NCBI GenBank assembly: GCA_905236305.1 | Contig: CAJOPB010000233.1 | Coordinates: 1 to 58,366, forward strand | Direction: 5' to 3' | Source of the DNA: an uncultured Oscillospiraceae bacterium | Lineage (GTDB): Bacteria; Bacillota; Clostridia; Oscillospirales; Oscillospiraceae | DNA length: 58,366 bases | Shown here: in pieces, positions 1-7,881 of the stretch | Position numbering within the stretch: the first letter of the stretch is position 1 | Layout of the letters: the number at the start of each line of letters is the position of its first letter | Notes under the pieces: model-generated | What the model saw: only the letters and a program-made list of their open reading frames with translations | What the model was told of the DNA's origin: nothing | Database searches by the model: none | Program-made: the position numbers and the translations under genes

Positions 1-90
1 CAGACCACGCTGGACACCTACGGCCACCTTTATCCAAATGCACAGGCAGAAGTAGCCAGACAGCTTGAGGACTTCATGTCCGAGAGCTGA
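1..90 (+). CDS. Tyrosine recombinase/phage-type integrase, C-terminal 29 codons only (cut by window edge)
   Basis: The first reading frame runs from the window edge to a TGA and ends with residues containing TLDTYGHLYP, the typical C-terminal block of tyrosine recombinases. The Tyr in TYGH is the expected catalytic nucleophile. The rest of the gene lies outside the window. The integrase ends about 110 bases from the end of guaA and faces it tail to tail. This is the usual geometry of an integrative element inserted at the 3' end of guaA, a known attachment target for mobile elements. Element type (ICE or prophage) cannot be told from this fragment. Confidence 0.85.
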   Translation, partial: QTTLDTYGHLYPNAQAEVARQLEDFMSES

Positions 91-145
91 TGGCTACAAA
101 AAAGCCCTTCGATGTAGCCAATTTGTAGCCACAGAAAAAATTGAA

Positions 146-181
146 TCCCGGAAAGCCGAGTAAAATAAAGGCTTTCCGGGA
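146..181 (-). terminator. Rho-independent terminator of guaA
   Basis: A perfect 12-bp stem (TCCCGGAAAGCC with GGCTTTCCGGGA) around a 12-base AT-rich loop lies 20 bases past the guaA stop. Reading on the minus strand, the stem is followed closely by a T-run (AATTTTTT). The attachment junction of the integrated element should lie in or near this interval. Confidence 0.8.
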
Positions 182-200
182 CTCGAATACTAAGAAATTA

Positions 201-1181
201 TCATTCCCACTCAATCGTCCCCGTCGGCTTGGGTGTCACATCCCACAAAACTCTGTTGACACCCCGGACTTCGGAGGTGATTCGGCGAACGATCTTCTGA
301 ACCAGCTGGAAGTCCAGCTCTGCAGCCTCTGCGGTAACGGCGTCCACGGTGTTGACGGCACGGATGACCACAGGCCACTCGTAAGTGCGTTTTCCGTCTG
401 TAATACCAGTGGATTTAAAATTGGGGACGATGGTGAAATACTGCCACACCTTTCCCTCAAGGCCGGCGCCGGCAAATTCCTCCCGCAATATCGCATCGCT
501 TTCCCGAACAGCTTCGAGACGATCCCGGGTGATGGCGCCGACGCAGCGTACACCCAGACCGGGGCCGGGGAAAGGCTGACGGAAGACCATATTGTCGGGC
601 AGGCCAAGCGTTTTGCCCACCACGCGGACCTCGTCCTTATACAGAAACTTTACAGGCTCCACCAGCTCAAAGCTCAGTTCCTCTGGCAGGCCGCCCACGT
701 TGTGGTGGCTCTTTACCGGGCCGGATTCCAGAATATCCGGGTAGATTGTGCCCTGGGCCAGGAAATGAATGCCGTCGAGCTTTTTTGCCTCCTCGGCAAA
801 TACATCAATAAACTCTTTGCCTATGATCTTCCGCTTGGTCTCCGGCTCCTCTACGCCGGCCAGCTTGTCCAGGAAACGATCCACTGCGTCAACATAGATC
901 AGCTCCGCGCCCAGCTCATCCCGGAACACCTGCACCACCTGTTCCGGCTCGCCCTTGCGCAGCAGGCCGTGGTTGACATGAACGCACACCAACTGCTTGC
1001 CCACTGCACGGATCAGCAGCGCGGCAACCACTGAGCTGTCTACGCCGCCGCTGAGGGCCAGCAGCACCTTCTTATCCCCAATCTGCTGCCGCAGCGCCTC
1101 CAGCTGCTCCGTGATAAATTTCTCCGCCAGAGCGGGGGTGGTGATACGCTCCAGACTCTCGGGACGGACGTTGCTTGCCAT
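201..1181 (-). CDS. guaA: GMP synthase, ATP-pyrophosphatase subunit only (no amidotransferase domain)
   Basis: Converts XMP to GMP using ATP and ammonia, the last step of guanine nucleotide synthesis. The PP-loop SGGVDSS is at residues 44-50, and the C-terminal dimerisation domain ends in the family signature TGTIEWE. The usual fused GuaA is about 510-525 aa; this one is 326 aa and begins directly with the ATP-PPase part. The N-terminal class I glutamine amidotransferase is absent, and no ORF upstream on this strand supplies one. This resembles the two-subunit (archaeal-type) arrangement, so a separate GATase subunit may exist elsewhere or free ammonia may be used. The start is supported by GGAGG 9 bases upstream. 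The 3' end lies next to an integrase remnant but is complete. Confidence 0.92.
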   Translation of the reverse strand: MASNVRPESLERITTPALAEKFITEQLEALRQQIGDKKVLLALSGGVDSSVVAALLIRAVGKQLVCVHVNHGLLRKGEPEQVVQVFRDELGAELIYVDAVDRFLDKLAGVEEPETKRKIIGKEFIDVFAEEAKKLDGIHFLAQGTIYPDILESGPVKSHHNVGGLPEELSFELVEPVKFLYKDEVRVVGKTLGLPDNMVFRQPFPGPGLGVRCVGAITRDRLEAVRESDAILREEFAGAGLEGKVWQYFTIVPNFKSTGITDGKRTYEWPVVIRAVNTVDAVTAEAAELDFQLVQKIVRRITSEVRGVNRVLWDVTPKPTGTIEWE

Positions 1182-1270
1182 ATCTCACTCCTCCATTTCA
1201 TGTGCTGCCCCACGCCGGCAGGCGGCAGACACCGGGGCCCCGCCGCGGAAAGGGCGAAAAAGATGCCTAT

Positions 1271-1299
1271 ATTATACCGTTCCCTCTTGCCCCGCGCAA
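1271..1299 (-). promoter_or_regulatory. Sigma-A promoter of guaA
   Basis: On the minus strand TTGCGC is followed after 17 bases by a perfect TATAAT. Transcription would start near 1264 and give a 5' leader of about 80 bases. I saw no purine riboswitch core in that leader. Confidence 0.65.
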
Positions 1300-1386
1300 G
1301 CAAAAATCCACCGGCACTTTTCCCTCTCTTTCTGGTCAAACTTCCCAGTTTTCAACCGGTTTCGGCTCTCTCCCATAAAAGCGAAG

Positions 1387-1428
1387 CTTCCGCCGGGAAC
1401 ACGCTGTCCAGCGTGCTTCCGGCGGAAG
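1387..1428 (-). terminator. Probable terminator of the SpoIIQ-like gene
   Basis: A 10-bp stem CTTCCGCCGG/CCGGCGGAAG encloses a second small hairpin (ACGCT/AGCGT). On the minus strand it is followed by a short T-run (CGCTTTTATG). It lies 24 bases past the stop of the M23 peptidase and upstream of the guaA promoter, so it separates the two units. Confidence 0.55.
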
Positions 1429-1452
1429 GAGCATATGGTGCGATCCGGCTGC

Positions 1453-2244
1453 TCAGGGAAGATATTCGCCCGGGTCGACACTCAGGCCGTCTTTGGTCAT
1501 GGCGAAGTGCAGATGGCCGACCTCCCCGATTTCGCAGAGAGCCGTATCTCCCACGGCGCCGATAATCTGACCCACACTCACTGCGTCGCCGGGGGTTACC
1601 GTGGGTGTTCCGGCCAGATTTGCGTAGATGCTCTCCAGTCCTCCGCTGTGGCCGATCACAACCGTGGTGCCCAGCCGTTCATCAAAGTAAACGTTTTCCA
1701 CCTTCCCGTTGGCCACGGCACGCACCTGGGTTCCGATCTCCGCGGCCACATCCAAACCGTCGTGTGTCCGCCAGTCCTGCATGGTCCGGTCAAAAACCAA
1801 TGCCGTCATGCTGTAGCCATTCTCTACGGTTCCGCTGACCGGCCAGATAAAATAGTCACTCACCGTCTCCGCTGATACTGCCACAGGCTCCTCTGGAATT
1901 GCGGGTGTACCGGTCTCCCGGTTCTCCGCCTCTGCCTGGGGCTCCTGAGCGGCGGGAGACGGCTCCGGCGCAGGTACAGGAGCGGGTGTGGGGGCAGCTG
2001 TGGCCGCGGGGCGCTCAGGCACCAGAACCGGCGCGGTCTTGCCTGTGGTCACCGCGTCCTCCTCTGCAGGAGCCGATACTGCAAGCGACGGCTCATTTCC
2101 GCCGTCCAGTGCTCCTCCGGACAGCATGGACCAGGCGGACACGCCGATCACCGCAACGCAGAGCAGCAATACAATGTAAAAGCCTTTGCCTGCGAAAAAA
2201 GCTTCTACACGGTTTTGGGGCGCTTTCTTTTCATTTTGATTCAT
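1453..2244 (-). CDS. spoIIQ: SpoIIQ-like M23 metallopeptidase, sporulation membrane protein
   Basis: A 263-aa single-pass membrane protein: short cytoplasmic N-terminus, one hydrophobic helix at about residues 21-41, a long Pro/Ala/Glu-rich linker (about 70-125), then a LytM/M23 domain. The zinc ligands appear complete: H161 and D165 in HDGLD, and H244/H246 in HLH. In Bacillus, SpoIIQ lies in the forespore membrane and forms a channel with SpoIIIAH during engulfment. Bacillus SpoIIQ lacks one zinc ligand, while clostridial proteins often keep the full set, as here. Start chosen at ATG 2244 behind GGAGG. A forespore-sigma-like promoter upstream supports the sporulation role. Another M23 endopeptidase remains possible; the assignment rests on architecture and promoter. 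Confidence 0.75.
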   Translation of the reverse strand: MNQNEKKAPQNRVEAFFAGKGFYIVLLLCVAVIGVSAWSMLSGGALDGGNEPSLAVSAPAEEDAVTTGKTAPVLVPERPAATAAPTPAPVPAPEPSPAAQEPQAEAENRETGTPAIPEEPVAVSAETVSDYFIWPVSGTVENGYSMTALVFDRTMQDWRTHDGLDVAAEIGTQVRAVANGKVENVYFDERLGTTVVIGHSGGLESIYANLAGTPTVTPGDAVSVGQIIGAVGDTALCEIGEVGHLHFAMTKDGLSVDPGEYLP

Positions 2245-2331
2245 TTCGATCTACCTCCAGATCACCAGGACCGGCTGTGCTCCCTCCGCCGGGCGGCTGA
2301 GGAAACGCCGTTTCCAATTCGTTGCACGGTT

Positions 2332-2360
2332 ATTCTTGCCTGTCGGAGCAGGAATTATAC
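2332..2360 (-). promoter_or_regulatory. Sigma-F/sigma-G-like promoter of spoIIQ
   Basis: On the minus strand GTATA is followed after 15 bases by GGCAAGAAT. Both match the forespore sigma-F pattern (GYATA, then GGNNANANT). It would start transcription about 80 bases before the spoIIQ start codon. Confidence 0.5.
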
Positions 2361-2537
2361 ACGGTTTTCCCTGCAACGGGAATATTCTCCGTGCCTTTGG
2401 AGGAGAGATCCATGACAGAAAATCCTGATTTTTTCCGGTGACGCTTGAAAACAGAGGGGAAAGCGGCTATAATACCGCCATGACGTCCAGATAAGCGGAA
2501 CAGAGAACCCGCAGGACGCGCTGACGTGGGGTGTAAC

Positions 2538-4226
2538 ATGCTGACGGATTTGCATATTGAGAATATCGCGGTGATTGAACGGACTGAATTGACCTTTGGC
2601 GCCGGCTTCAATGTTCTGACCGGTGAAACCGGCGCCGGCAAGAGCATCCTGATTGACGCCATTGGCGCTGTACTGGGGGGGCGGGTCAGCCGGGAACTGG
2701 TGCGTTCCGGGGCCGAGAAGGCAGTGGTTCGCGCTGTATTTACCGGCGTGGATGTCTCTGACTGGTTTTCGGAAAACGATCTGGAGCCGGCAGAGGAGCT
2801 GATCCTGCAGCGGCGGGTTTCTCCTGACGGAAAGTCTGCCTGCCGTGTCTCCGGCATTCCGGTTACAGTGCAGCAGCTCCACGCCCTGGGGACGCGCCTG
2901 CTGGACATTCACGGCCAGAATGACGGACGTACCTTGCTGGACGAGGCGCGTCATCAGGATTATCTGGATCGCTTTGCAGACATCCCGGAGGAAAAAGCGG
3001 CATATGCCGCCGCCTATGACCGCTGGCGGAAGCTGCGGCAGGAGATGGAGCGGCTGCACATGGACGAGCTGGAGAAGGAACGGCTGACGGAGCAGCTGCG
3101 CACCGAGGCGGAGGAGCTGGAGCGTGCAAAAATTCGTCCGGGCGAGGAGGAGGAGCTGCTCGCCCGTCGGGAGCGAATGCACAATGCCGAAAAGCTCACG
3201 GGGGCTCTGGAGGGCGCCTATCAGGCGCTCTACGAGGCGGACCAAAATGCCATTGGCCTCAGCACTGACGCGGAGGGCTTTGTCAACGCCGCTGCCGTCC
3301 TGGCTCCGGAGCTGCGGCCGGCGGCGGAGGGGGTAGCTCAGGCGCGCTTTTTGCTGGAGGATGCGGCAGAACGGATCAATGATTTGCGCGCCGCTCTGGA
3401 TTTTTCTGAGGCGGAATATGACGCGCTGGAGGCCCGTCTGAGCCTGCTGAGGCGGCTGGAACGGAAATACGGTACGGATGAGGCCGGCCTGCCGGAGCTG
3501 CTGGATGACCGACGGCAGCGGCTGGCGGAGCTGGAGTCCTCTGCTGACCTGCTGGCGCAGCTGGAAAAGGATGCGGAAAAGGCCCGCCGGGCAGTGCTTG
3601 CAGCAGGCAGCCTTCTCACCGCACGGCGCACTGAGGCGGCAGAACGTCTGGCACAGCGGGTGCAGGAGGAGCTGAAATATTTGAACATGCCCTCCGTTAC
3701 CTTTGTGGCGGAGCTGTCTGCCAAGGGGGGAGAGGGCTTCGACCGCACAGGCTGCGATGAGGTGCGCTTTCTCATGAGTGCCAATGCCGGAGAGAAGCCG
3801 GGGCGCATCTCGCGCATCGCCTCCGGGGGCGAGCTGAGCCGGGTGATGCTGGCTCTAAAAAGTGTCTTTGCGGAGCGGGACGCGGTTGGAACGCTGATCT
3901 TCGATGAGATTGACACCGGCGTATCCGGAGTCACCGCACAGCGGGTAGGTGAAAAGATGGGAGAGCTGAGCCGCCGGCGGCAGCTCATCTGCATCACACA
4001 CCTGCCGCAGATTGCTGCCATGGCGGATGAGCAGTTTTTCATACAAAAGGCGGAGTCCGCCGGTAAAACCTATACCACCGTCACCCGGTTGGACCGGGAT
4101 GGCAGGGTCAGAGAGCTGGCCCGCCTCCATGGGGGCGATGCGGTGACGGATACCACACTCAAAAGCGCCGCGGAGCAGCTTGATGCCGCGGAAGCATTTA
4201 AAAGAAAAAAGGAGGGAGAAGCTTGA
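2538..4226 (+). CDS. recN: DNA repair protein RecN
   Basis: An SMC-like ATPase that acts at double-strand breaks to bridge DNA ends for recombination. Walker A GETGAGKS lies near residue 35 and a long Glu/Arg/Leu-rich coiled coil fills the middle. The C-terminal ABC half contains SGGELSRVMLALK and the D-loop region FDEIDTGVSG, ending with ITHLPQIAAMADEQ. The length of 562 aa is normal. The ORF track starts at GTG 2526, but ATG 2538 gives the conserved start MLTDLHIENIAV and is preferred. No strong ribosome site is visible. The next gene overlaps its stop by three bases, so the two are probably co-transcribed. Confidence 0.95.
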   Translation: MLTDLHIENIAVIERTELTFGAGFNVLTGETGAGKSILIDAIGAVLGGRVSRELVRSGAEKAVVRAVFTGVDVSDWFSENDLEPAEELILQRRVSPDGKSACRVSGIPVTVQQLHALGTRLLDIHGQNDGRTLLDEARHQDYLDRFADIPEEKAAYAAAYDRWRKLRQEMERLHMDELEKERLTEQLRTEAEELERAKIRPGEEEELLARRERMHNAEKLTGALEGAYQALYEADQNAIGLSTDAEGFVNAAAVLAPELRPAAEGVAQARFLLEDAAERINDLRAALDFSEAEYDALEARLSLLRRLERKYGTDEAGLPELLDDRRQRLAELESSADLLAQLEKDAEKARRAVLAAGSLLTARRTEAAERLAQRVQEELKYLNMPSVTFVAELSAKGGEGFDRTGCDEVRFLMSANAGEKPGRISRIASGGELSRVMLALKSVFAERDAVGTLIFDEIDTGVSGVTAQRVGEKMGELSRRRQLICITHLPQIAAMADEQFFIQKAESAGKTYTTVTRLDRDGRVRELARLHGGDAVTDTTLKSAAEQLDAAEAFKRKKEGEA

Positions 4227-4954
4227 GCCTGAATCTGGATCGCGGGCAGTTGAAGCTGGACGCAAAAGGCAGTATGCGCGGGCACAGGCCCAGCGTCTAT
4301 CTCGTAACGCTGGTGTATCTGCTGATTCTCTATATACTCGGAGTACTGGCTACACTGCTAATGTATCCGGGTCTGGATTTCAACCGCATGGCCAGCCTTC
4401 AAACGATGACGGAGGATCAGCTCGCTGAGATGTATCAGCTTATGCTGCGTACACGCCCCAGCTTTTTTGCGCAGCTGCTGGATGTGGCTATTGAAATCAT
4501 GGGAACCATGCTGGGGGTGGGCTTTTTGTCCTTCTGCCTCAGCGTCAGCCGGGGACAGGAGGCGGGCTTTTCCCATCTGTTTGACGGGTTCGGTAATTTT
4601 TTGAATTTGCTGCTGCTGGAAATTCTCATCAGCATTTTTGTGTTTCTGTGGTCTCTGCTGCTGATTGTGCCGGGCATCATCGCCGCTTACCGCTATTCCA
4701 TGGCAGTCTTCATTATGCTGGATACCCCGGACAAGAATCCCATACAGTGCATCCGGGAGAGCAAGGAACTGACAGCAGGACACAAGGGCGCGCTGTTTTT
4801 ACTGGATCTGAGCTTTCTCGGCTGGTATCTGCTCAGCGTAATTCCCTTTGTCTCCATCTATGTGCTGCCCTATGTCAACGTGACCAAGGCCAATTATTAT
4901 CGCACCCTTTCCGGCAGGTGGGAGGAGCCGGCGCATGTTGATGTGGACATCTGA
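4223..4954 (+). CDS. DUF975 family integral membrane protein
   Basis: A 243-aa protein with several hydrophobic segments (about 27-47, 95-115, 130-165, 190-220). It has the DUF975-type stretch GIIAAYRYSMAVFIMLD followed by NPIQCIRESKELTAGHK. Function is unknown; the family is common in Firmicutes. The start is TTG 4223, which overlaps the recN TGA. A clear GGAGGG sits seven bases upstream inside recN, so translation is coupled to recN. The acidic tail ends HVDVDI. No specific link to DNA repair can be inferred beyond co-transcription. Confidence 0.8.
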   Translation: MSLNLDRGQLKLDAKGSMRGHRPSVYLVTLVYLLILYILGVLATLLMYPGLDFNRMASLQTMTEDQLAEMYQLMLRTRPSFFAQLLDVAIEIMGTMLGVGFLSFCLSVSRGQEAGFSHLFDGFGNFLNLLLLEILISIFVFLWSLLLIVPGIIAAYRYSMAVFIMLDTPDKNPIQCIRESKELTAGHKGALFLLDLSFLGWYLLSVIPFVSIYVLPYVNVTKANYYRTLSGRWEEPAHVDVDI

Positions 4955-4980
4955 TACGAATTCCAATTATCAATTATAAA

Positions 4981-5141
4981 GGGTACCTCTAAAAACTCAC
5001 GTCTGGGGATTCGCCGAGAGATTTTGCCCCAGATTGAAGGGAAAAAAGTGCAGGAATACTTTGCGTATTTCAAACTTTTTTCACAAAAAGCCGGGGTAAA
5101 AGCTCCGGTGAAGCGCCGGGCGGGAGTTTTTAGAGGTGCCC
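4981..5141. mobile_element. MITE-like inverted-repeat element, 161 bp
   Basis: The ends are 18-bp terminal inverted repeats, GGGTACCTCTAAAAACTC and GAGTTTTTAGAGGTGCCC, with one mismatch. TAAA stands directly outside both ends (4977-4980 and 5142-5145), consistent with a short target duplication. The interior has no ORF of note. It begins after the DUF975 gene and ends at a strong hairpin. No transposase is present in the window, so mobilisation would be in trans. Confidence 0.6.
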
Positions 5142-5142
5142 T

Positions 5143-5181
5143 AAAGTTGAAGTCCCGCCCAGAGGGCGGGACTTCAACTTT
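5143..5181. terminator. Bidirectional terminator-like hairpin
   Basis: A perfect 18-bp stem AAAGTTGAAGTCCCGCCC with its complement and a 3-base loop (AGA). It lies between the ends of two convergent transcripts (DUF975 on plus, flavodiiron protein on minus). The stem base is A/T-rich on both sides, which supplies a short U-run in either direction. The remaining bases to 5263 show nothing further. Confidence 0.65.
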
Positions 5182-5263
5182 ATAATCACCTATTCTCTGT
5201 ACGCATTGCAAATCACACAATATACGCAAAGGCATGGAATCGCGCATTCCGGCGGGATGACGT

Positions 5264-7819
5264 TCAACCCATCAGCTCCGCGAAGGTAGCCCCCTGGTCC
5301 ATGGCCTTTGTCATCTCCGTCATCTTTGTGGTGTCTCCGATTAAAATGACACCGGCAAGGATACCGTTGCGGAAGAAATACTTTTCATAGTTGCCCCGCT
5401 GGGGGTCCCGAAGCTCCACTGTGCGCAGGCGTGCAGGGTCATCGCCGGGCGCCTTGCCATTGGTACCTAAAGCAAACACCCCGGTGTTCATGGCGTTGAT
5501 ACTCAGCGCACTCCCGATGGGAGAAAAGGTCAGCGCCTCGCCCGCGGCATTGGCGCCGGCCACCCGTCCTGTTTCCGCAGCCTGGGCCCAGAAGCCGTGA
5601 GGTGTTCCGGAAAACTCCGAGGCATCTCCGCAGACCCACACATCCGGCACACTGGAGGCACAGTGTTCGTCGATTTTCAGGAGAATGCCGCTGTCCAGAC
5701 CCGCAGACTGCCCCAGGGCGATATTACCCCGCATTCCGGTGGACATGATGACAAGCTGGGCCTCATAGCGGGTCCCGTCCTCCAGTACCACCGCATCATC
5801 TGTGATTTCGGCGATTTTTACGCCCGCTTCCACATGGACACCCGCCTTTTCGCACTGCTCCTTCAGCATGGAGGAGGCAGTGTCGTCCAGCTGCCGCGGC
5901 AGCAGTCCGGGCGCCGTCTCCAGCACGGTCACGTCAATACCGCCCTGGCACAGCGACCACCCGCTCTCCAGACCCATGACCCCTCCGCCGATGACCACAG
6001 CCTTGGTGGCTTTGCGCCGGCACAGAATATCCTGGACCCTTTCACAGTCCGCGATAGAGCGGATGGAGGCAACATGAGCCTTGTCCGCGCCGGGGATGGG
6101 CACTACAAAGCACCGCGCACCCAGCGCGTAGATCAGCTTGTCATAGCGGAAGCTTCCCCTGTCCGTGGTGACGGATTTTGCCGCCGGGTCGATGGCTGTG
6201 ACAGTGGTCTCAAAGGCAAACGCAATCTCCCGCTGGGCATACCATTCCCGGCTCTCAATGGCCAACCGGTCGCCGGAGAGATCCTGCATCAGCACCTTGG
6301 TCAGCATAGGCCGGTTGTAGGGGATATGGCTTTCCGCAGTGATAATCTGAATCTTCGCCGTGGCATTCCGCTCTCGGATCGCGGCGGCCGCAAAATGGGC
6401 GGCAGGCCCCCCGCCGAGGATCACAAAGCACTCCTCAGTATCTCTGCGGAAATCTGTGGCGGTATCCTCCACAGGTACAAATTTGTCACTGCCTACGCCG
6501 CAGACGGGGCAGGTGTCCAGAGAGGAATCAAAGATGGCGCCGCAGACCAGACACTTGACCAGGCTGCGCCCGCCCTTTCCGGGCGTGCCCATGACCCGAT
6601 GGGCCTCCTTCCGGTTCAGCAGCTTTACGCCAAAGCTGCAGCCAAACTCATAGGCATCCAGAAGCTGGGTCTCCGAGGGCTTGAAGCGCACCCGGAAGCC
6701 CGCGTCGGGCACCACCATCCGCAGCTGCTTCAGCCGCTCAAGGATGTGGGGCACCCCCTCTCCGGACCAGCCATAGCTGCCGAAGGCGCTGGCCAGCTTG
6801 CCGCCGTGGATGGGGGCAAAGAGCCCGAGCGTCAGATTCCAGATGGGGGCCAGGGCCTCGCCGAGGATGGTGGGAGTGCCCAGCAGAATGCCATCCGCAG
6901 CTGCCAGCTCGCCGGAAACCTGTGCCGGGTCAGCAGTCACCATGTCATAAGAGGCCACCTCAATACGGCCCTTCCCCGCGTCCAGCACGCCGGCCGCAAT
7001 GCGCTCCGCCAGAGCCGCCGTGTAGCCATAGGCGCTGACATAGGGAATCACGACCCTTTTCGCTGCGCCCTTCTCCGGTGGGGCGCACCACTCCTGATAC
7101 AGCGCCTTCAGCTCCGGAATATGGCTGTCCAGCACAGGACCATGGCCGGTGCAGATCAGCTTTATGTCCAGCTCCCGGATGCGTTCCAGGGCGTTGAACA
7201 TATAGGGATAGCGGAAGGGGCCGATGATATTGTCAAAATAATACTTCGCAGCGCTGAGATAGCCCGCCTCATCCGGTACGGTGCTGCGCAGAACCTCCTC
7301 ATGGCTGTAATGACTGCCGAAGGAATCGCAGCAGAACAGCGCGGCGTTTTCCGGAACCCAGGTATACATGGTGTCGGGCCAGTGCAGCTGGGGCAGCACC
7401 AGAAAATGCAGCGTCTTGTCCCCCAGAGTCAGGCAGTCGCCATCTCCCACCGTCATAGAGGCAAAGTCCCGGTTGACGATCTCCCGCAAAAAGCTGACCG
7501 CGGTTGCAGTGGCGACGATGACCAGCCCGGGGTATTTTTCCAGCAGCTTTTCAACGGTGCCGGCGTGGTCCGGCTCGGTGTGGTTCATCACCAGATAATC
7601 GAGGCGTCCGCCCTCCAGCACGGCGTCCAGCTTAGCGGAGTATTCCTCCCAAAATTTCAGCTTGCAGGTCTCAAACAGCGCTGTCTTCTCCGTGCCCTTC
7701 AGGGTATAGGAGTTGTAGGTGGTGCCGTACTCCGTGTGCATGATGATGTCAAAGACCCGCAGCTCCGGGTCCTGAATGCCGTTCCAGTATAGTCCGTCAG
7801 ATAACTTGAGTGTTTTCAT
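5264..7819 (-). CDS. Flavodiiron protein fused to short rubredoxin and NADH:rubredoxin oxidoreductase (class F FDP)
   Basis: An 851-aa cytoplasmic enzyme for reducing O2 (or NO) to water with electrons from NAD(P)H. Domains in order: metallo-beta-lactamase-like diiron domain (1-250) with ligands in NHTEPDH (H80, E82, D84, H85), LHWPD, CCDSFGSH and CTGHG; flavodoxin domain (about 255-400, FMN); short-spaced rubredoxin (about 415-460) with CLVCG and CPVCG; and an FAD/NAD oxidoreductase (about 465-851, ILGGGPAAH and AVVIGGGVMGLE). This full fusion is the class F flavodiiron architecture known from clostridia, so the chain NADH-FAD-Fe-FMN-diiron is in one polypeptide. It follows a class A flavodiiron gene by 62 bases on the same strand, with GGAG before the ATG. 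Confidence 0.92.
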   Translation of the reverse strand: MKTLKLSDGLYWNGIQDPELRVFDIIMHTEYGTTYNSYTLKGTEKTALFETCKLKFWEEYSAKLDAVLEGGRLDYLVMNHTEPDHAGTVEKLLEKYPGLVIVATATAVSFLREIVNRDFASMTVGDGDCLTLGDKTLHFLVLPQLHWPDTMYTWVPENAALFCCDSFGSHYSHEEVLRSTVPDEAGYLSAAKYYFDNIIGPFRYPYMFNALERIRELDIKLICTGHGPVLDSHIPELKALYQEWCAPPEKGAAKRVVIPYVSAYGYTAALAERIAAGVLDAGKGRIEVASYDMVTADPAQVSGELAAADGILLGTPTILGEALAPIWNLTLGLFAPIHGGKLASAFGSYGWSGEGVPHILERLKQLRMVVPDAGFRVRFKPSETQLLDAYEFGCSFGVKLLNRKEAHRVMGTPGKGGRSLVKCLVCGAIFDSSLDTCPVCGVGSDKFVPVEDTATDFRRDTEECFVILGGGPAAHFAAAAIRERNATAKIQIITAESHIPYNRPMLTKVLMQDLSGDRLAIESREWYAQREIAFAFETTVTAIDPAAKSVTTDRGSFRYDKLIYALGARCFVVPIPGADKAHVASIRSIADCERVQDILCRRKATKAVVIGGGVMGLESGWSLCQGGIDVTVLETAPGLLPRQLDDTASSMLKEQCEKAGVHVEAGVKIAEITDDAVVLEDGTRYEAQLVIMSTGMRGNIALGQSAGLDSGILLKIDEHCASSVPDVWVCGDASEFSGTPHGFWAQAAETGRVAGANAAGEALTFSPIGSALSINAMNTGVFALGTNGKAPGDDPARLRTVELRDPQRGNYEKYFFRNGILAGVILIGDTTKMTEMTKAMDQGATFAELMG

Positions 7820-7833
7820 ACCGCTCCTGTTCT

Positions 7834-7870
7834 GTTCCTCTCCCTCCCCCCCTGGGGAAGGGAGAGGAAC
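7834..7870 (-). other. Intercistronic hairpin between the two flavodiiron genes
   Basis: A 12-bp perfect stem (GTTCCTCTCCCT/AGGGAGAGGAAC) extended by C/G pairs sits in the 62-base gap between the genes. No T-run follows on the coding strand, so it is more likely an RNA-stability or processing element than a full terminator. Confidence 0.5.
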
Positions 7871-7881
7871 GTATCGTTTTA

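Noticed and set aside
7834-7870. Full terminator between the flavodiiron genes
   Set aside because: The hairpin is strong but has no T-run on the coding strand, and the next ribosome site follows closely, so it is kept as an RNA hairpin only.
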